IMG/VR virus record: IMGVR_UViG_3300010885_033773
Span: 1-61,499 of that record
Reading direction: 5' to 3' (one strand)
Length of the DNA stretch: 61,499 nucleotides
DNA from: a virus
Each line of letters starts with the position of its first letter. The stretch's first letter is position 1. Positions 14,564 through 25,900 of this stretch are shown in pieces. The position numbers and the translations under genes were made by a program. The notes under the pieces were generated by a model. That model worked only from the letters and a program-made list of their open reading frames with translations, searched no databases and was not told the origin of the DNA.

Positions 14564-14842
14564 CTACTTGACGGCTGGCTTCTTTGCGCCGAGCAAGCGA
14601 CCTAAAACCGGAACCTTCTTTTCCACGAAAGTGATAACCGCAAAGTAGACGGCAGAAACAAAGGGGGCGATGTAGCCAAAGGCGACCTGTGGCTTCAGAT
14701 TAAAGCCTGACTTGGCGGCGAGAGTAGTCGCATAGCCAACGAGCAGGGGGGTTGCGTAGCGCACCAAGTCCTTGCCGTAAGCCTGAATGTCAATCGTCGG
14801 TACTGCTGGTGCTGATTCAGTTGTTGTTGGGGTTGAAGCCAT
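14564..14842 (-). CDS. Holin-like small membrane protein
   Basis: 92 residues from the second ATG, which has GAAGGA at a good 8 nt spacing; the first ATG at 14851 has none. A Thr/Ser/Pro-rich N-terminus is followed by two hydrophobic segments (about residues 30-50 and 60-82) and a basic tail (G-A-K-K-P-A-V-K). Size, two membrane segments and charged tail fit phage holins, which permeabilise the inner membrane at lysis. The gene upstream is also a small membrane protein. There is no direct proof of lysis function. Confidence 0.6.
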   Translation of the reverse strand: MASTPTTTESAPAVPTIDIQAYGKDLVRYATPLLVGYATTLAAKSGFNLKPQVAFGYIAPFVSAVYFAVITFVEKKVPVLGRLLGAKKPAVK

Positions 14843-15155
14843 AGGGAACATCCTTCTTTAGTGATTGTTCCAAGTCCAATTCGGCTTGGGTTCTGTGCCA
14901 TCCAAGGTGACGCTCTATCTTATCCTCAATAACGTCAAAGCGTAGGTCGGTCTTTTCCACTTTGATGTCCACACTCTCAATGCGAGTGTCTAAACGTTCC
15001 ATACGAATTCCCAATTTGGAAAGTCCGTCTACAACCTTTGCGTGGTCGTCGGTGTTCTCTTTGCGCCCTTTATGAATTCCGTGCAACGCCGCTATTGAGG
15101 TGAGGGTTGCTGGAACGGCGGCGATGATTGCACCAATGACGTATGGTTGAGCCAT
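14817..15155 (-). CDS. Membrane protein with coiled coil (XhlA-like layout)
   Basis: 112 residues. A transmembrane helix (residues ~4-25, Y-V-I-G-A-I-I-A-A-V-P-A) is followed by a coiled coil (K-V-V-D-G-L-S-K-L-G-I-R-M-E-R-L and D-T-R-I-E-S-V-D-I-K-V-E-K). The start ATG at 15153-15155 has no ribosome site, but TATCAT ends 6 nt before it, so the mRNA may be leaderless; no clear -35 is seen. It overlaps the holin-like gene. A partner in lysis or an accessory holin is inferred from position. Confidence 0.6.
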   Translation of the reverse strand: MAQPYVIGAIIAAVPATLTSIAALHGIHKGRKENTDDHAKVVDGLSKLGIRMERLDTRIESVDIKVEKTDLRFDVIEDKIERHLGWHRTQAELDLEQSLKKDVPYGFNPNNN

Positions 15156-15189
15156 ACCAGAATGATACAACCGTGATTTGGAAATCCCG

Positions 15190-16194
15190 TTATGTGGCAA
15201 CGCCCATATCGTAAATACCAATTTGGCTACTTGCCACGTTCACCTGCGAGTGGTTAGCCGACAAAGAATTGACTTCCAAAGTCCACGCATACTGACTGTT
15301 GGGGTAATGAGTAGTCCATGCGTTGTTTGACCACAAGGCACTGTTGGTAGCAGACCACTGCTGAATCCCCGTCATTTGGTAGGAACTGTTGCTCTGAACG
15401 TCACGAGTGCCCAAGACGAGTGGGCTAGAACTACCGGGCTGGGATACCTTCAAAATCATTTGACCGACGGGAACTGCGCTGGTTGATTGAGTCCAATACG
15501 GTGCTGATGGCGAGGCGGCGGAAACGCCCGTCTGGCTCCAAGTTGCCGAAGTCGCCGTTGGGGCAGACCCACCAAGGCTTTTCACTAGACAAACGTAGTA
15601 ACCGTTGTCGGTGCTTCTGATGATTTGCCCCACTTGATAAGTGGTTAAGACAGACCAATTTCCCGACAGTGCCGTAGACGCTTGATAGTAGTTTCCACCA
15701 TAAGTAACCACAGAGCCAGCAGGGTAGGCGGTGGTGGAGGAGTATGAATTTGCCGAACCCGTGGTGGTAGTGAAACTTACTTGACCCTCAATGCGATACA
15801 GGCGATTTGGAAGAATGGGTGCGACAACTACAGGGTTGGTTGTGCCAATGGCAGAGGCTTGACCCAGGAGGGTCATGGGAGAGCGTTTTCCACCAGTGTT
15901 AGAGGCGTGATTGTGTAGCGAACCCATAACCCAGCCGTCGTCGGGGCTGATAACCACCCAAACCGTATCGCCCAAGTTTGGTATGTAATGTTCGCTGAAA
16001 CGAAAGCCGTGCATCATTCGTTCGTCGCCAGCCAACCGAACGCTGACCGCAGGGTAGCCACCGCTTGCGCTGTCAAAGTTGTAGGCAGGGTCGTACCCAG
16101 CAACTACACCCATGCGCCAAGTGTCGACGGCGGGCAGGTGAAACTGCTTGTTGTTTACAAGAGAGTTGGCTAAATCCCGAAAGTCCGTTCCCAT
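15190..16194 (-). CDS. Distal tail protein with OB-like and CBM5/12-like parts
   Basis: 334 residues. The N-terminal ~110 residues (V-S-V-R-L-A-G-D-E, Y-I-P-N-L-G-D-T-V-W-V-V-I-S-P-D-D-G-W-V-M-G) look like the OB fold of tail hub and spike proteins. Two later segments (Y-P-A-G-S-V-V-T-Y-G-G-N-Y-Y-Q-A and Y-Q-V-G-Q-I-I-R-S-T-D-N-G-Y-Y-V-C) follow the carbohydrate-binding module 5/12 pattern, with a closing W-S. This suggests a tail-tip protein touching surface sugar. The ATG overlaps the TAA of the gene upstream. Confidence 0.65.
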   Translation of the reverse strand: MGTDFRDLANSLVNNKQFHLPAVDTWRMGVVAGYDPAYNFDSASGGYPAVSVRLAGDERMMHGFRFSEHYIPNLGDTVWVVISPDDGWVMGSLHNHASNTGGKRSPMTLLGQASAIGTTNPVVVAPILPNRLYRIEGQVSFTTTTGSANSYSSTTAYPAGSVVTYGGNYYQASTALSGNWSVLTTYQVGQIIRSTDNGYYVCLVKSLGGSAPTATSATWSQTGVSAASPSAPYWTQSTSAVPVGQMILKVSQPGSSSPLVLGTRDVQSNSSYQMTGIQQWSATNSALWSNNAWTTHYPNSQYAWTLEVNSLSANHSQVNVASSQIGIYDMGVAT

Positions 16195-17783
16195 TACTGC
16201 GAGTACTCCGCAATACGAACTGCGTCCTTCTTGGTTCCGACACGACGCTCACGGGCGGTGATGGAAATAGTCTTATCTAGACCCAAGGGGATTTCCAATT
16301 TGTCAATGTAGTAGTTCACCGCACCGTCGGTAGGGGTTGCGCCGAGACAGACAATGGCATCTTTGCGGTAGTTCTGCGTTGGTGAAAAAGGTTCCACATA
16401 CAAAATAGTAGAGCCAGCCTTACACGCTTTATCCACAGTAAGGGCTTGGTTGCCATAGTTGGTAGTAATCAACAGTTTTGTGCCAGCAGATATATCTTTC
16501 AAAACAGATTTCACTACCAACTGCGTCAAAGGTTGTGTGGGGTTGGATGGAATGTCTGCCCCTAGTTGGCATTCAACGGCGGCGTGGTCAAATATACCGA
16601 TTTTCTGTCGTCGCACACGAATTACATCGCCCACATCAAGGGCTGGATTCACCACACCCTCAATGGTGGTACTTTCGTCGCCACCAACAAACCAGTTCAG
16701 GTAAGTCTTGGCTGCGTTATCCACTTCGGCTTGTGTGGTTAGTTTTTTTCTACCAGGTTCCATGCCAACAACACGACCAAATGTTCCCTTGTAATAAGTA
16801 GGTGAACTTGGGTCATTGTCCGTCTGAACAGAACGCAGTGGCGTGGTTGCGCCCGTGTTTTCACCTGTGGCAATGACGTAGTTCACGGCTTTGGAGTCTG
16901 AAAGTTCTCTCGTCGCCTTAGTCAAAAGCCCACCTTCGCCATCTAGAAATGACCATACGGCAGGAACGGTGTTGGGGTCGGGCACGCTACGCAAGTTAAA
17001 TGCTCCATCAGCATCAACAAACAGTTCGGCGTTGAGGGCGGTAGCGAGAGCCGTAATGTCCGTCCACGGGGAGTTGGAACCGCTAGTGGAAACCGTTTGG
17101 CTACCCATAATAACGGGCTTGTTTAGGTTCTTGTCGGCAATGCCAGAGAAGTTAAAGGTTGGAGGCCCAAAAGCGTTGTTCAGAGGCCAACGGTCTGTAA
17201 TGAGCATTTTGATTGCTTCTTGCGTGCTGGTTGCCGAGTAGTGCGCTTCCGGTGTGGTGTCCGTTTTTGCTACGGGAACCGAGTAGGGCGTTTTCCAAAC
17301 CGTAACCGGATTAGTCCAGTGGTTTTTACCAATGTTTGATGAAACGTCGGAAGCATCTACCGAAATCTTGATGTTGCTGTCCTCTGATTCGTCAATGGAA
17401 ACCTTGTTGATTCGGAACACTCCAAGAGGCACAAGTTCGTATGCCCCGTTTGCTGGAACACGCCACTCTTTAGACAAGGGCAACTTTGCCGTGTAAAGGT
17501 TTTGGTCAATTTCATCAAGGTTCCACACCACGCCACGATAGGCATAGACGTGGTTGCCGTAAATTTGAAGTGGGTCGTTGTTGGCGAGCGGCACTAAGTT
17601 TTGTGCGCCCGTAGTGAAATTAAGGGTGCGTCGCACATCTTGGCTGGTTCGGTCAACGGTTACCGAGCCGTCATCAACGGGTATGTAGGTTTGCACACCG
17701 TCAATAGAAACAACCCCGACATAAATCATTGGGCGGTGCGACCCTTGAAGGGATTGGCTCATTTTTTGACTCATGGCGTACAC
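16194..17783 (-). CDS. Minor tail / tail hub protein
   Basis: 529 residues from GTG; the ATG at 17774 is an alternative. The N-terminal beta segments (V-S-I-D-G-V-Q-T-Y-I-P-V-D-D-G-S-V-T-V-D-R-T), then a region with V-P-L-G-V-F-R-I-N-K-V-S-I-D-E-S, match actinophage minor tail proteins of the DUF5047 type, related to gp27/Dit-Tal hub domains. The C-terminal R-I-A-E-Y and I-S-I-T-A-R-E-R-R-V-G also fit. It sits in the usual place for the hub, downstream of the tape measure and giant proteins, and is coupled to the next gene. Confidence 0.75.
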   Translation of the reverse strand: MYAMSQKMSQSLQGSHRPMIYVGVVSIDGVQTYIPVDDGSVTVDRTSQDVRRTLNFTTGAQNLVPLANNDPLQIYGNHVYAYRGVVWNLDEIDQNLYTAKLPLSKEWRVPANGAYELVPLGVFRINKVSIDESEDSNIKISVDASDVSSNIGKNHWTNPVTVWKTPYSVPVAKTDTTPEAHYSATSTQEAIKMLITDRWPLNNAFGPPTFNFSGIADKNLNKPVIMGSQTVSTSGSNSPWTDITALATALNAELFVDADGAFNLRSVPDPNTVPAVWSFLDGEGGLLTKATRELSDSKAVNYVIATGENTGATTPLRSVQTDNDPSSPTYYKGTFGRVVGMEPGRKKLTTQAEVDNAAKTYLNWFVGGDESTTIEGVVNPALDVGDVIRVRRQKIGIFDHAAVECQLGADIPSNPTQPLTQLVVKSVLKDISAGTKLLITTNYGNQALTVDKACKAGSTILYVEPFSPTQNYRKDAIVCLGATPTDGAVNYYIDKLEIPLGLDKTISITARERRVGTKKDAVRIAEYSQ

Positions 17784-17785
17784 GA

Positions 17786-20700
17786 CTAGTTCCCGTAGGT
17801 GTAGCCGTAGTTCGGCGGTGCTGTCTCAACGTAGGGAATAGTAACTTTGCGCCACGGTTGCGACGATGCGTTGTTTTCCCACGTTACGTCGCTGTTGATA
17901 AAGATGTAGAACTTCTTGTTTTCCACCGGACTAAGCAAAATGTAGATTTCGCCCAAGCGTAGGAAGTCAAGGAAGTTCTGCCAGTTGGGCAGGTCGTTCC
18001 AAATAACGTCAATAGAACCGTCACGACCACCGACCACACCAGCGATGGTGATTGGGTAGCGTGAGCCAAGCGGATACATTACGCCAGACGTGTGCTTCTG
18101 GGTTTCACTAAAGGCGTTCTGAACAAGCAACGGATAACGCAACGCAGGGTTGCTGGTGCTGGAAATCCACCATTGAGTGTTCGCCATAATGGGTGCGGTA
18201 AGAGAACCCGTTGGCTCTCCCTGCCACTGTTGTGCGGATGGTGAAGTCCAAGTAGCCCACGAACGGTACAACTGCTGTGCGCCCGGAGTGATTTCGTAGT
18301 CGGTAATGGTTGCTATGCCCTGTGAGTTGACAGATACGTTTCCACCATCACGGAGCGTGACCCAAGTTTTGCCAGCGTCTTCACTGCGCTGAATAGTCAA
18401 ACCGTAGTGTGCCTTTGGCGTGTTTATCCAGCCGTCGGTGTTCCAGTTGAATACCGCAACGGGCGTTCCCGTTGCCTGTGGCTGAATAACGCCGTTGCTA
18501 ACACCAACCGTAAATCCATACACCGTGTCGTTGATGGGGTGGTTGTAAAAAATGGGTGCGCTGAGGGGAATGGGGTTGTTCCCATCCCAACCAGAAGCAA
18601 TAGTTACGGTTTCAGCGTTGGCTGTGTTGTAGCCGACAACAAGGGTTCCGCCAGATGCCAAGTTTTCGTTGATGTTTAGTGAAATCGTTGTATCGCCAGC
18701 GGCAACGGCGGAGGTGAGGGAAGTCCAAAGAATTTGGTTGTTCTTGCCCTTCACCACTTCTCTTGTTCCGTAGTCCATGCTTGGGTCAAGTAGGAAAATG
18801 CTTTCTGAACCGTTGGTTTTAGTGGTGGAATTAATGACCAGAGAGTCAAACGAGTATCCCGACGATGCCGACGCTACGGGAACTTGCAGGTTATCTATTT
18901 GCGTATTGAGTGCAACGTAGTTGCTGTTTGGCAGATTTGGGGTCAAAGCACGGAACATAACCGAACACAAGGCATATACGTCATCGGCAATAGCGTTTAT
19001 CCACTGAAAACGTGGAACGGCACGAGTAGCACTGGCGAACAAGCCCGTGCTACCGCCAGAGGGCAGGGAATTAAAGCGAACGCTGACCGACGTTGCACTG
19101 ACAGATGCGGAAGCAGTAAGGGTTGTGGTGAAACCGTTGCCGTCAACAATAACCGCACCTGCGGAAAGTGCAGTTGTTATTCCAGCAGGAACGCTGTATG
19201 TTCCCGTAGAACCAGAACCACTAAACGTGGCGGCGCTGGCAATAACGTGAGCCGTCGGGGCGGTTCCCGTTATTGCGTTAGGTGTCCAGTTCTGACCCCA
19301 CTGACCATTTGGAGAGTAGTAAAAAGTACCACCCACTTCGCCAATTGGAAATCCTGTTGAGGCAATGCGGAACGTGCCACCCGTTTGTGCGATTGTGGGT
19401 GTTGCGGAGAGGGTGATTTGCCCAGAACCGATGGAAGCAATCTTGGTTGCGGTTGGGATGCCGTAACCGTAAACGTATTGTCCAACCACCAAACCCGTTG
19501 TGCTGGAAACGCTAGTCATTGTGGTTGAGGCGGTTGACGTAGTTCCCGTAAAGGTAATTGGCGCACCGGGTAGCAGGCTCGTGCTATTGGAAATAGTTAC
19601 ACCAGATTTTGTAATGGTGGCGGCACTGCTGATAACAATGGAATTGGAACTAATAGAAACGATGTATGCGCCAGATGGAATGCCCTGACCCGACAAAACA
19701 TTGCCAACGTCAAGACCCGTTGTGGTGGAAACAGAACCAATGGTTGTGCTTCCGCTTAGGTTGCCAGTGAAGTACGGGGTGGTGATGCTGTGGCGACCAG
19801 ACGAACTGGCGAGCAAATCACCGACTTCGTTGTACCAGTCAATGTATGGCGTAAAGGCTGGCGTTCCAGTTCCAACAACATTACGACTAAAACCAGCCAA
19901 ACCGTATCGCTGACCAGCCACCACCGGAACATTATTGGTTGAAGTCCAAGACACATTTGCTAGTTTTACTAGTGAAATGTCCGAAGTGTTGGTGCTTCCG
20001 GCGGCAAGCGGCTTGATAAATAGTGCGTTGTCGCCATAAAGAGCCGGATATTGGATGCGAACAGGGCATTGAAAGGGATAGTTGAAGTTCACCTGAACGG
20101 GACAAACGGGGATAGACGTAGAGCCTGCTGGAATAACGTGAGCATTTGGCGGAATGAACGACGCTGACCCAACAGTGTTGTAAACGGGTGCCCCGGTCGA
20201 CGGATTGTATGAGGCAACGGGTACGACCCCACTTGCCGAAAGGGTGATAGTGAAAGTTGTTCCCGACAAAGCCGTATTGGAAATAATGGTTGTTCCTATG
20301 GGAACACCAGTCATGACCACTTCGTAGTCTTGGTAGGCATTTGACGCTACGGCAACTGTAATTTGGCGTGCGCTGGCACTTGTCGTTGTCGGCAGGCTGA
20401 TACCGATGGAATTGCCAGTGGGGGTTACCAAAACAGAAGTAACCGTTGTGCCACTCTGTATGCCGATTCCCGTAATCGCCATACCCACAACAAGGCTGGC
20501 TGCATCAGAGTTGGAAAGTGCTGAAATCGTGCTTGACCCATTAGCAAACGAACAATTAAATTGCGGAACCGTCACCACTAATGAGTTGAAGGAAGGGAAA
20601 GCCGTTCCCGATGTTGGTAGGGCAATCCTACGAAAAGGAATTGGCGGTTTGTCGGTTAAGTGGTCAATGGTGAAATTGAGTGTCTGGGTGCGTGATTCCT

Positions 20701-22909
20701 GCCACTGTGGGGTTGTGTAAGTAGTTGGTGAAATGGCAGAAGCGGAGTGTCCTCCGGCATATCCGTAAGAGGGCAATTTTGCCGTTTGTGGAACAATAAG
20801 GTGGTCGCCCTTACCAAGAACAATTCCCTTGAATTGCCCCTGACCGTAGTCGTGCGTAAGGGTTACTTTTTTGACGGGATTGGGAGAATACGCCCCGTGG
20901 ATTTGGACACGACTTCCATCGGGAATTTGGAAATAGGCTCCGGTGTTGTTGCTAAAAATGTTTTGTTTGAACTGCTTGCAAAAAGAAATGGGCTTAATGT
21001 GAATGGTGACCTTATCCCAACCCCAGAACCACGCACCCTGACGCTTTCCTGCCCAGTGAACGTCTTTAGCGACTTCAGCATCAATAAAATTGCCGTTTGG
21101 AGCAATAATGCGGATTTTGGTGCCAGTCTTGGTGGTTCCATTGACATTTTGGGTGCCAGAACCGCCCAAGCCAGACCCGTCGGTAGCCATGTGAACGTCA
21201 ATTTGGGTAATGGGCTTACCCGGCCCGCCGGATATATTACCCGTGGTGTTCCCAACAAGGGTGGGTGCTGCGTTTTGTATCTGGTCGGTGGCTACAGACT
21301 TAATGGTAACGGCTTCACCTAAACCATAAGTATTGCCGATTTTGATGGTTTGGCTCGGCAGCAACGGGTGTTCAAGGGCGGCTATCGTTGTTTGACGCTT
21401 CCACTGCCCACCACCGCCGTTTGGGTTGTTTATCCATGTAATCTTTGTAATGCTTGTACGCCACTTGGCATAGTTAAGGTATACGGACATATTTGCCTTC
21501 AGCAAGTTGCCGGGGTCTTTGACCCAAAAATAATTACGCTCGTTTTTGTGCTGGGGGTCAACCCCCTGCGTGATTTCAAGAGAGGTGATATTGCCAGGGT
21601 TGCCTGCGTCAGACGTAGCGGTTGCGCCAATTGCAGTCCAGCGAACTACGCCGGGAGTAGCAATTGGCTTGCCATACATTGTCACGTCGTAGGTGTAAAC
21701 CAGTTCCCCTGCCGAGCCGGTAAAAATGTCGTTTTGAAGTCCAATAATGACGGGCGACCACTGATTGTGTGCCGTTCCCGAACCACCAGTGTTTGTGTAT
21801 GGGTTGTAGTTGCGTAAAACAATGGTAAAAGTATCTGGCGTAGTTGTTGTGCCGTTCATACCGTTTGTTACCAAAATGTTTTCACTACCAATAGTCACCC
21901 AAAAGGTTCCTGAAATTGGAAATCCGTTTGCAGCGGTCAATGTTCCGTTTTTACCAGAAACGGTAAATGTGTTTCCCGTGCTTGCGCCCGCCAAAAGCCC
22001 ACCAACGGTGGCTAGATAGCCCGTAGAACCGACATTGAGGGTGGTGATGTATGTGCCAGCCGAAAGGGCATTTGTGTTGGTGGTAGCCGTGTGTCCGTAG
22101 AAGACACTTGTTTGGGCGGTGTCTCTAGTGGTCGTTCGCCAATCGCCAATGGTTTGCGCCATTCCACCATTGTTGTCACCGAGCAGGTTGTCCGACGACT
22201 GTATTACAAGAGTATTACTTGCCTGAGCAGTGTTGGTGTAAACCGACATAAGAGGGGGCTTGGGCTGGTCAATGAAAACGGTAATTTGCAGGTATGCCCA
22301 ACTGCTCCAAAATGGTGTTTGGTTGTGGTCTTTGGCGGCTTTAACGGCAATGTAATAAACACCACCGTCGACAAAACCCGTGTTGTAAGCAGTGGTTCCC
22401 GTGATTTGTGGCAAATAACTGTCTAGTGAAATAGACGTGCTGGCATCGCTACCCGACTGTTGCCAAATGGGGGCAGAATTATCGGCTGAAAAAGTAGCGG
22501 ATTCGTATGTAAATTGGTCAAAGATTTTCACCGACCATTGCGTTTGGGGGTCGTTGTCAAAGTCTTTGTAAACCCAACTAATGTCGTTTTCAGCACCCTC
22601 CGTAAAGGTCAACTGCGTTGCCGGAGCAACCGAAACTTGGCTCACTGTCGGTGCTGATTTGAATGTTGCCTGAACGCCAACAGAACGAAAGCCAACGCTT
22701 TGATTTTGAGGAATAGAAGCCGTTTGTTTTACTATGGCTCGGCTTAATGCTTTTTGTGTCCACTCGTCGCCATTGGGGTCTTTGGAACGAATACCGCCCT
22801 GTTGAGTGGCGTAAGCGGTTGATTTTGTGCTAACAAAACTGTCGTCGGTGGTGAAAGCCCCCGTCAAAGGGTCAAGCATTTGAAACGAAAACTTGTGGCT
22901 ACTAGCCAT
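17786..22909 (-). CDS. Giant tail/fibre protein (1707 residues)
   Basis: The protein is beta-rich, with low charge and many Thr, Ser, Gly and Asn residues. The N-terminal 250 residues (W-V-Y-K-D-F-D-N-D-P-Q-T-Q-W-S-V-K-I-F, G-G-V-Y-Y-I-A-V-K-A) look like fibronectin or Ig-like domains. The middle holds repeated modules with G-x-V-V-x-G-x-x-I and S-G-x-T-I/V-T-S-V patterns. The C-terminal ~250 residues (Y-P-L-G-S-R-Y-P-I-T-I-A-G) resemble tail proteins that bind the hub. I chose the ATG at 22907-22909, which overlaps the stop of the larger gene upstream and has AGGTG at a fair distance. Confidence 0.75.
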   Translation of the reverse strand: MASSHKFSFQMLDPLTGAFTTDDSFVSTKSTAYATQQGGIRSKDPNGDEWTQKALSRAIVKQTASIPQNQSVGFRSVGVQATFKSAPTVSQVSVAPATQLTFTEGAENDISWVYKDFDNDPQTQWSVKIFDQFTYESATFSADNSAPIWQQSGSDASTSISLDSYLPQITGTTAYNTGFVDGGVYYIAVKAAKDHNQTPFWSSWAYLQITVFIDQPKPPLMSVYTNTAQASNTLVIQSSDNLLGDNNGGMAQTIGDWRTTTRDTAQTSVFYGHTATTNTNALSAGTYITTLNVGSTGYLATVGGLLAGASTGNTFTVSGKNGTLTAANGFPISGTFWVTIGSENILVTNGMNGTTTTPDTFTIVLRNYNPYTNTGGSGTAHNQWSPVIIGLQNDIFTGSAGELVYTYDVTMYGKPIATPGVVRWTAIGATATSDAGNPGNITSLEITQGVDPQHKNERNYFWVKDPGNLLKANMSVYLNYAKWRTSITKITWINNPNGGGGQWKRQTTIAALEHPLLPSQTIKIGNTYGLGEAVTIKSVATDQIQNAAPTLVGNTTGNISGGPGKPITQIDVHMATDGSGLGGSGTQNVNGTTKTGTKIRIIAPNGNFIDAEVAKDVHWAGKRQGAWFWGWDKVTIHIKPISFCKQFKQNIFSNNTGAYFQIPDGSRVQIHGAYSPNPVKKVTLTHDYGQGQFKGIVLGKGDHLIVPQTAKLPSYGYAGGHSASAISPTTYTTPQWQESRTQTLNFTIDHLTDKPPIPFRRIALPTSGTAFPSFNSLVVTVPQFNCSFANGSSTISALSNSDAASLVVGMAITGIGIQSGTTVTSVLVTPTGNSIGISLPTTTSASARQITVAVASNAYQDYEVVMTGVPIGTTIISNTALSGTTFTITLSASGVVPVASYNPSTGAPVYNTVGSASFIPPNAHVIPAGSTSIPVCPVQVNFNYPFQCPVRIQYPALYGDNALFIKPLAAGSTNTSDISLVKLANVSWTSTNNVPVVAGQRYGLAGFSRNVVGTGTPAFTPYIDWYNEVGDLLASSSGRHSITTPYFTGNLSGSTTIGSVSTTTGLDVGNVLSGQGIPSGAYIVSISSNSIVISSAATITKSGVTISNSTSLLPGAPITFTGTTSTASTTMTSVSSTTGLVVGQYVYGYGIPTATKIASIGSGQITLSATPTIAQTGGTFRIASTGFPIGEVGGTFYYSPNGQWGQNWTPNAITGTAPTAHVIASAATFSGSGSTGTYSVPAGITTALSAGAVIVDGNGFTTTLTASASVSATSVSVRFNSLPSGGSTGLFASATRAVPRFQWINAIADDVYALCSVMFRALTPNLPNSNYVALNTQIDNLQVPVASASSGYSFDSLVINSTTKTNGSESIFLLDPSMDYGTREVVKGKNNQILWTSLTSAVAAGDTTISLNINENLASGGTLVVGYNTANAETVTIASGWDGNNPIPLSAPIFYNHPINDTVYGFTVGVSNGVIQPQATGTPVAVFNWNTDGWINTPKAHYGLTIQRSEDAGKTWVTLRDGGNVSVNSQGIATITDYEITPGAQQLYRSWATWTSPSAQQWQGEPTGSLTAPIMANTQWWISSTSNPALRYPLLVQNAFSETQKHTSGVMYPLGSRYPITIAGVVGGRDGSIDVIWNDLPNWQNFLDFLRLGEIYILLSPVENKKFYIFINSDVTWENNASSQPWRKVTIPYVETAPPNYGYTYGN

Positions 22910-25900
22910 TGGTTGCACCTAACATACCGTAGACCCCCTGTATCCCCAAGATACGGGAAAGCCTCCAGTCTAAACCATCATACATAAAGAATTCGTCAAG
23001 GTCGGGTCGGTAAGTAACGTCACCAATATTGGGACTGTCAGGCCAAGCCCAATATTGGAACGACGCTCCCTGTGTGTGGCTCTTGATAAGTGGTGAAAAA
23101 ACCGTTACGGTAAATGGGCCAGAATAACCATCGCCCGATTGCGAAACGGGTAGTGTGATGGGGTAAACGGTTTCTAACGCTTCCCCCGCATCTAGTGAAA
23201 CAGGGTATGGGGCAAAAACAAGGGCGGTAGAGTCGTATGCGTAGTTGGGGCTAAACGCCTCAAAGGAAACGGATTGGGTATTTTGTGACACAGTTCGTGC
23301 CACCGTCAATTGCTGATAGTTGTTATTTTGAGACATAATCATGGTTTGCTGGTCGTTAAAAAATGCACCAGTTCCAGTAGTCAAGTATGCGCCCGGATTT
23401 GTAATCACGCCAGCCGAAGCCGTTGTTGCGGCGTAGTTGTATTCAGAGGTGAATGAACCACCAGACCCATTGTTTATAAGAAGAGTGGTCGACCCTGCGG
23501 CGGCAGAAGCGGTTAGAAAAACCCTTTGACCGTAATTGCCGGATTGTAAATAAAAAGCCGTTCCGGCTGACAAATTGCACCCTAGTGGTGTGGTGGAAAA
23601 TGATGAATATGTCGCACCCACCGACAGGTTTTGTAGTAACCAGACATAAGGCACTTCCAATGTTGTGTACTGAATCCCAACCGGCATCGCCTTTAGAGTG
23701 ACGGGTGTCAAGTCGCTGTGTGTTTTCGAAGTAGCAAGGGTGAAAATGAGTGTTCCAAAGGTGACCGTCGCCGCTTGGGAAATCGTAATACTTCCAGAAG
23801 CCGAAGCCGTCGTAGAAATGGTTGTTCCGGCAGGTATTCCACCACCCACAATCCCTTGACCGGCTGTTAGGTAAGAGAAAGCCGAGGCGACAATGCCGGA
23901 AATGGTTGTTGGGGTTCCACTTGCTGTTGTTCCGGTAAAGGAATACGCCGTCAAGTTGATAGAACCGTTGCTGTTGTTAATACTGCCCACGACAACGGTT
24001 TCCGTGCCGAGGGTGACAGAAAAGGGCGTGCTATTCGGAATGGAATCACTAACGGCTAGTGGAATTCCAATAGAACCAGCCTCCAAAGACCCGTTGAGTC
24101 GTCCCAATTTGGGTGGTAGAAATGCCACATTTTTTCGGGTAAGGGTGGGGTATGCCTTGGGAAATCCGTCTTTTTTAGCAATACTCAAAGTAGTAGAGCC
24201 AGCAGATGCGCTGTCGGTAAGGGTGGTGGAAATGTTGGCAGTTCCATTATTGCCCGACACTAGCCACGGTTGGTTAAGGGTTGTGTGTGCCTCAACGGTG
24301 GCATTAGTGGGGCTTGAAGGATTGCTTCCAATTATTGACGGTGATGCACGATAACCAAGGGCGGCGACGGTGCCAAAATCAGCACCGCCAAGAACGGGAG
24401 TATTGGTGGGATGGGAATTTAAGAATCCCGTTCCAAGTGGGTCGTTGATTGCTGTTGCTCCACCCGTTACGGATGTGAAACTAACGGTTACCACACCATT
24501 AGTGGAGGTGACTGCCGATTGGCGTGCTATGCCCGATGCAGGGGTCGGGTATGAAACCACAAAATAGTCGGCTCCAGATACATTCCCAGTCGCTGCAGTG
24601 GTGAAAGTGCCGTTGTAAGAATTGGGCGTGACACCGGAAACATTGACGACTTCACCAGCCGTAATGCCCGATGTCGCAACAAAATATGCCGCCGCTGACA
24701 TATTGGACGTAACGGCAACACCTTTTTGATTGGTTATGGCTGTTGGTGTGTGGGCAAGAGAGGGTACGGTGAAAGTACCATCAAAACCATAATTTGTCAG
24801 TGACGAAACTGAATTGATTTTGAATGTTCCGTTGTAAGAACTTACGGTCATTCCAGTAACGTTGATATACCAATTGGCTTGAATGTTGTAGTTGGGAAAC
24901 GCCAGGGTGTAGTGATAAGTGGTGTAGCCAGCAGCGTAGGAACCAGCCGTAATCCTAATGTTTGAACCGTTGGGAATGATTTGCGTCAAGTTGATTGGCG
25001 CAAACGGATTTGCCGACGGCAGGGCGGTGGAAAAAGACGTAGAAGTAGCGTCAATAACTGACGTTCCAAGCGGGGCGTAGTTCCATGATGCCGTGCCACC
25101 ACCCTGAACTTGCGCCGTTGCCGACACGTTAAGTGCTTGACCCGTTACCAAGTTATTGTTGGCGGTGTAAAGCACGCTGTTGCTGTCGCTACCCAAAACT
25201 GCATTGGTAATACCAATGACGGTTTGTTGATTATTTATTGCCAACTGGCTAATACCAACCAAGCCAGCGTCGGTGCTTCCGGTATTGGGCAAGATTGACG
25301 TGACGGTTGTTCCTGTGGGGATGTTCCCGTAAAGCGAGTAAATCGGTTGTCCAATTTCCAAATTGCCAAGTCCTGAAACAATCCGCACGTTCTGGCTAGT
25401 CATAGCCCCATTGACCGTTGGCGAACCAGTTGTGGCGTTGGCAATTGAGAAGGTGGTGGAACTTGGAACCGTGCGAACCGTTGCCCCCACCGTGTTGTAA
25501 CCCGACGGCGTGAAGTTGCTGATAGAAACAAGGTTGCCAATGGCTAGGTTGTGGGGTTGTGCGGTGGTGTAGGTGACGTAGCCGACGCTGGGCGAACCAG
25601 CCGTTACTGCGCTAATGGAATAAACAACATCGCCAAGAATAAATGATTGACCCAAGTTCACGTTGGGCGTGACAACAGGCTCGTTGGCAACGTGGTCGTA
25701 CTGAAAAGACTGACCCTCTGCCAACTGCCAAACAACGGGGCCAGCACCGTATGTGGTTACGTCAGAGTTGTCCGTGGTTTGATACTGACCGCTAATCAGC
25801 ACCGCCTCACGATGCGTACCCGAACCAATAATCACAACATAGTTAGAGCGAATACTGTTTCCACCAGCCGACCCAAGTGTTAAATCAACAAAGGTGCGAT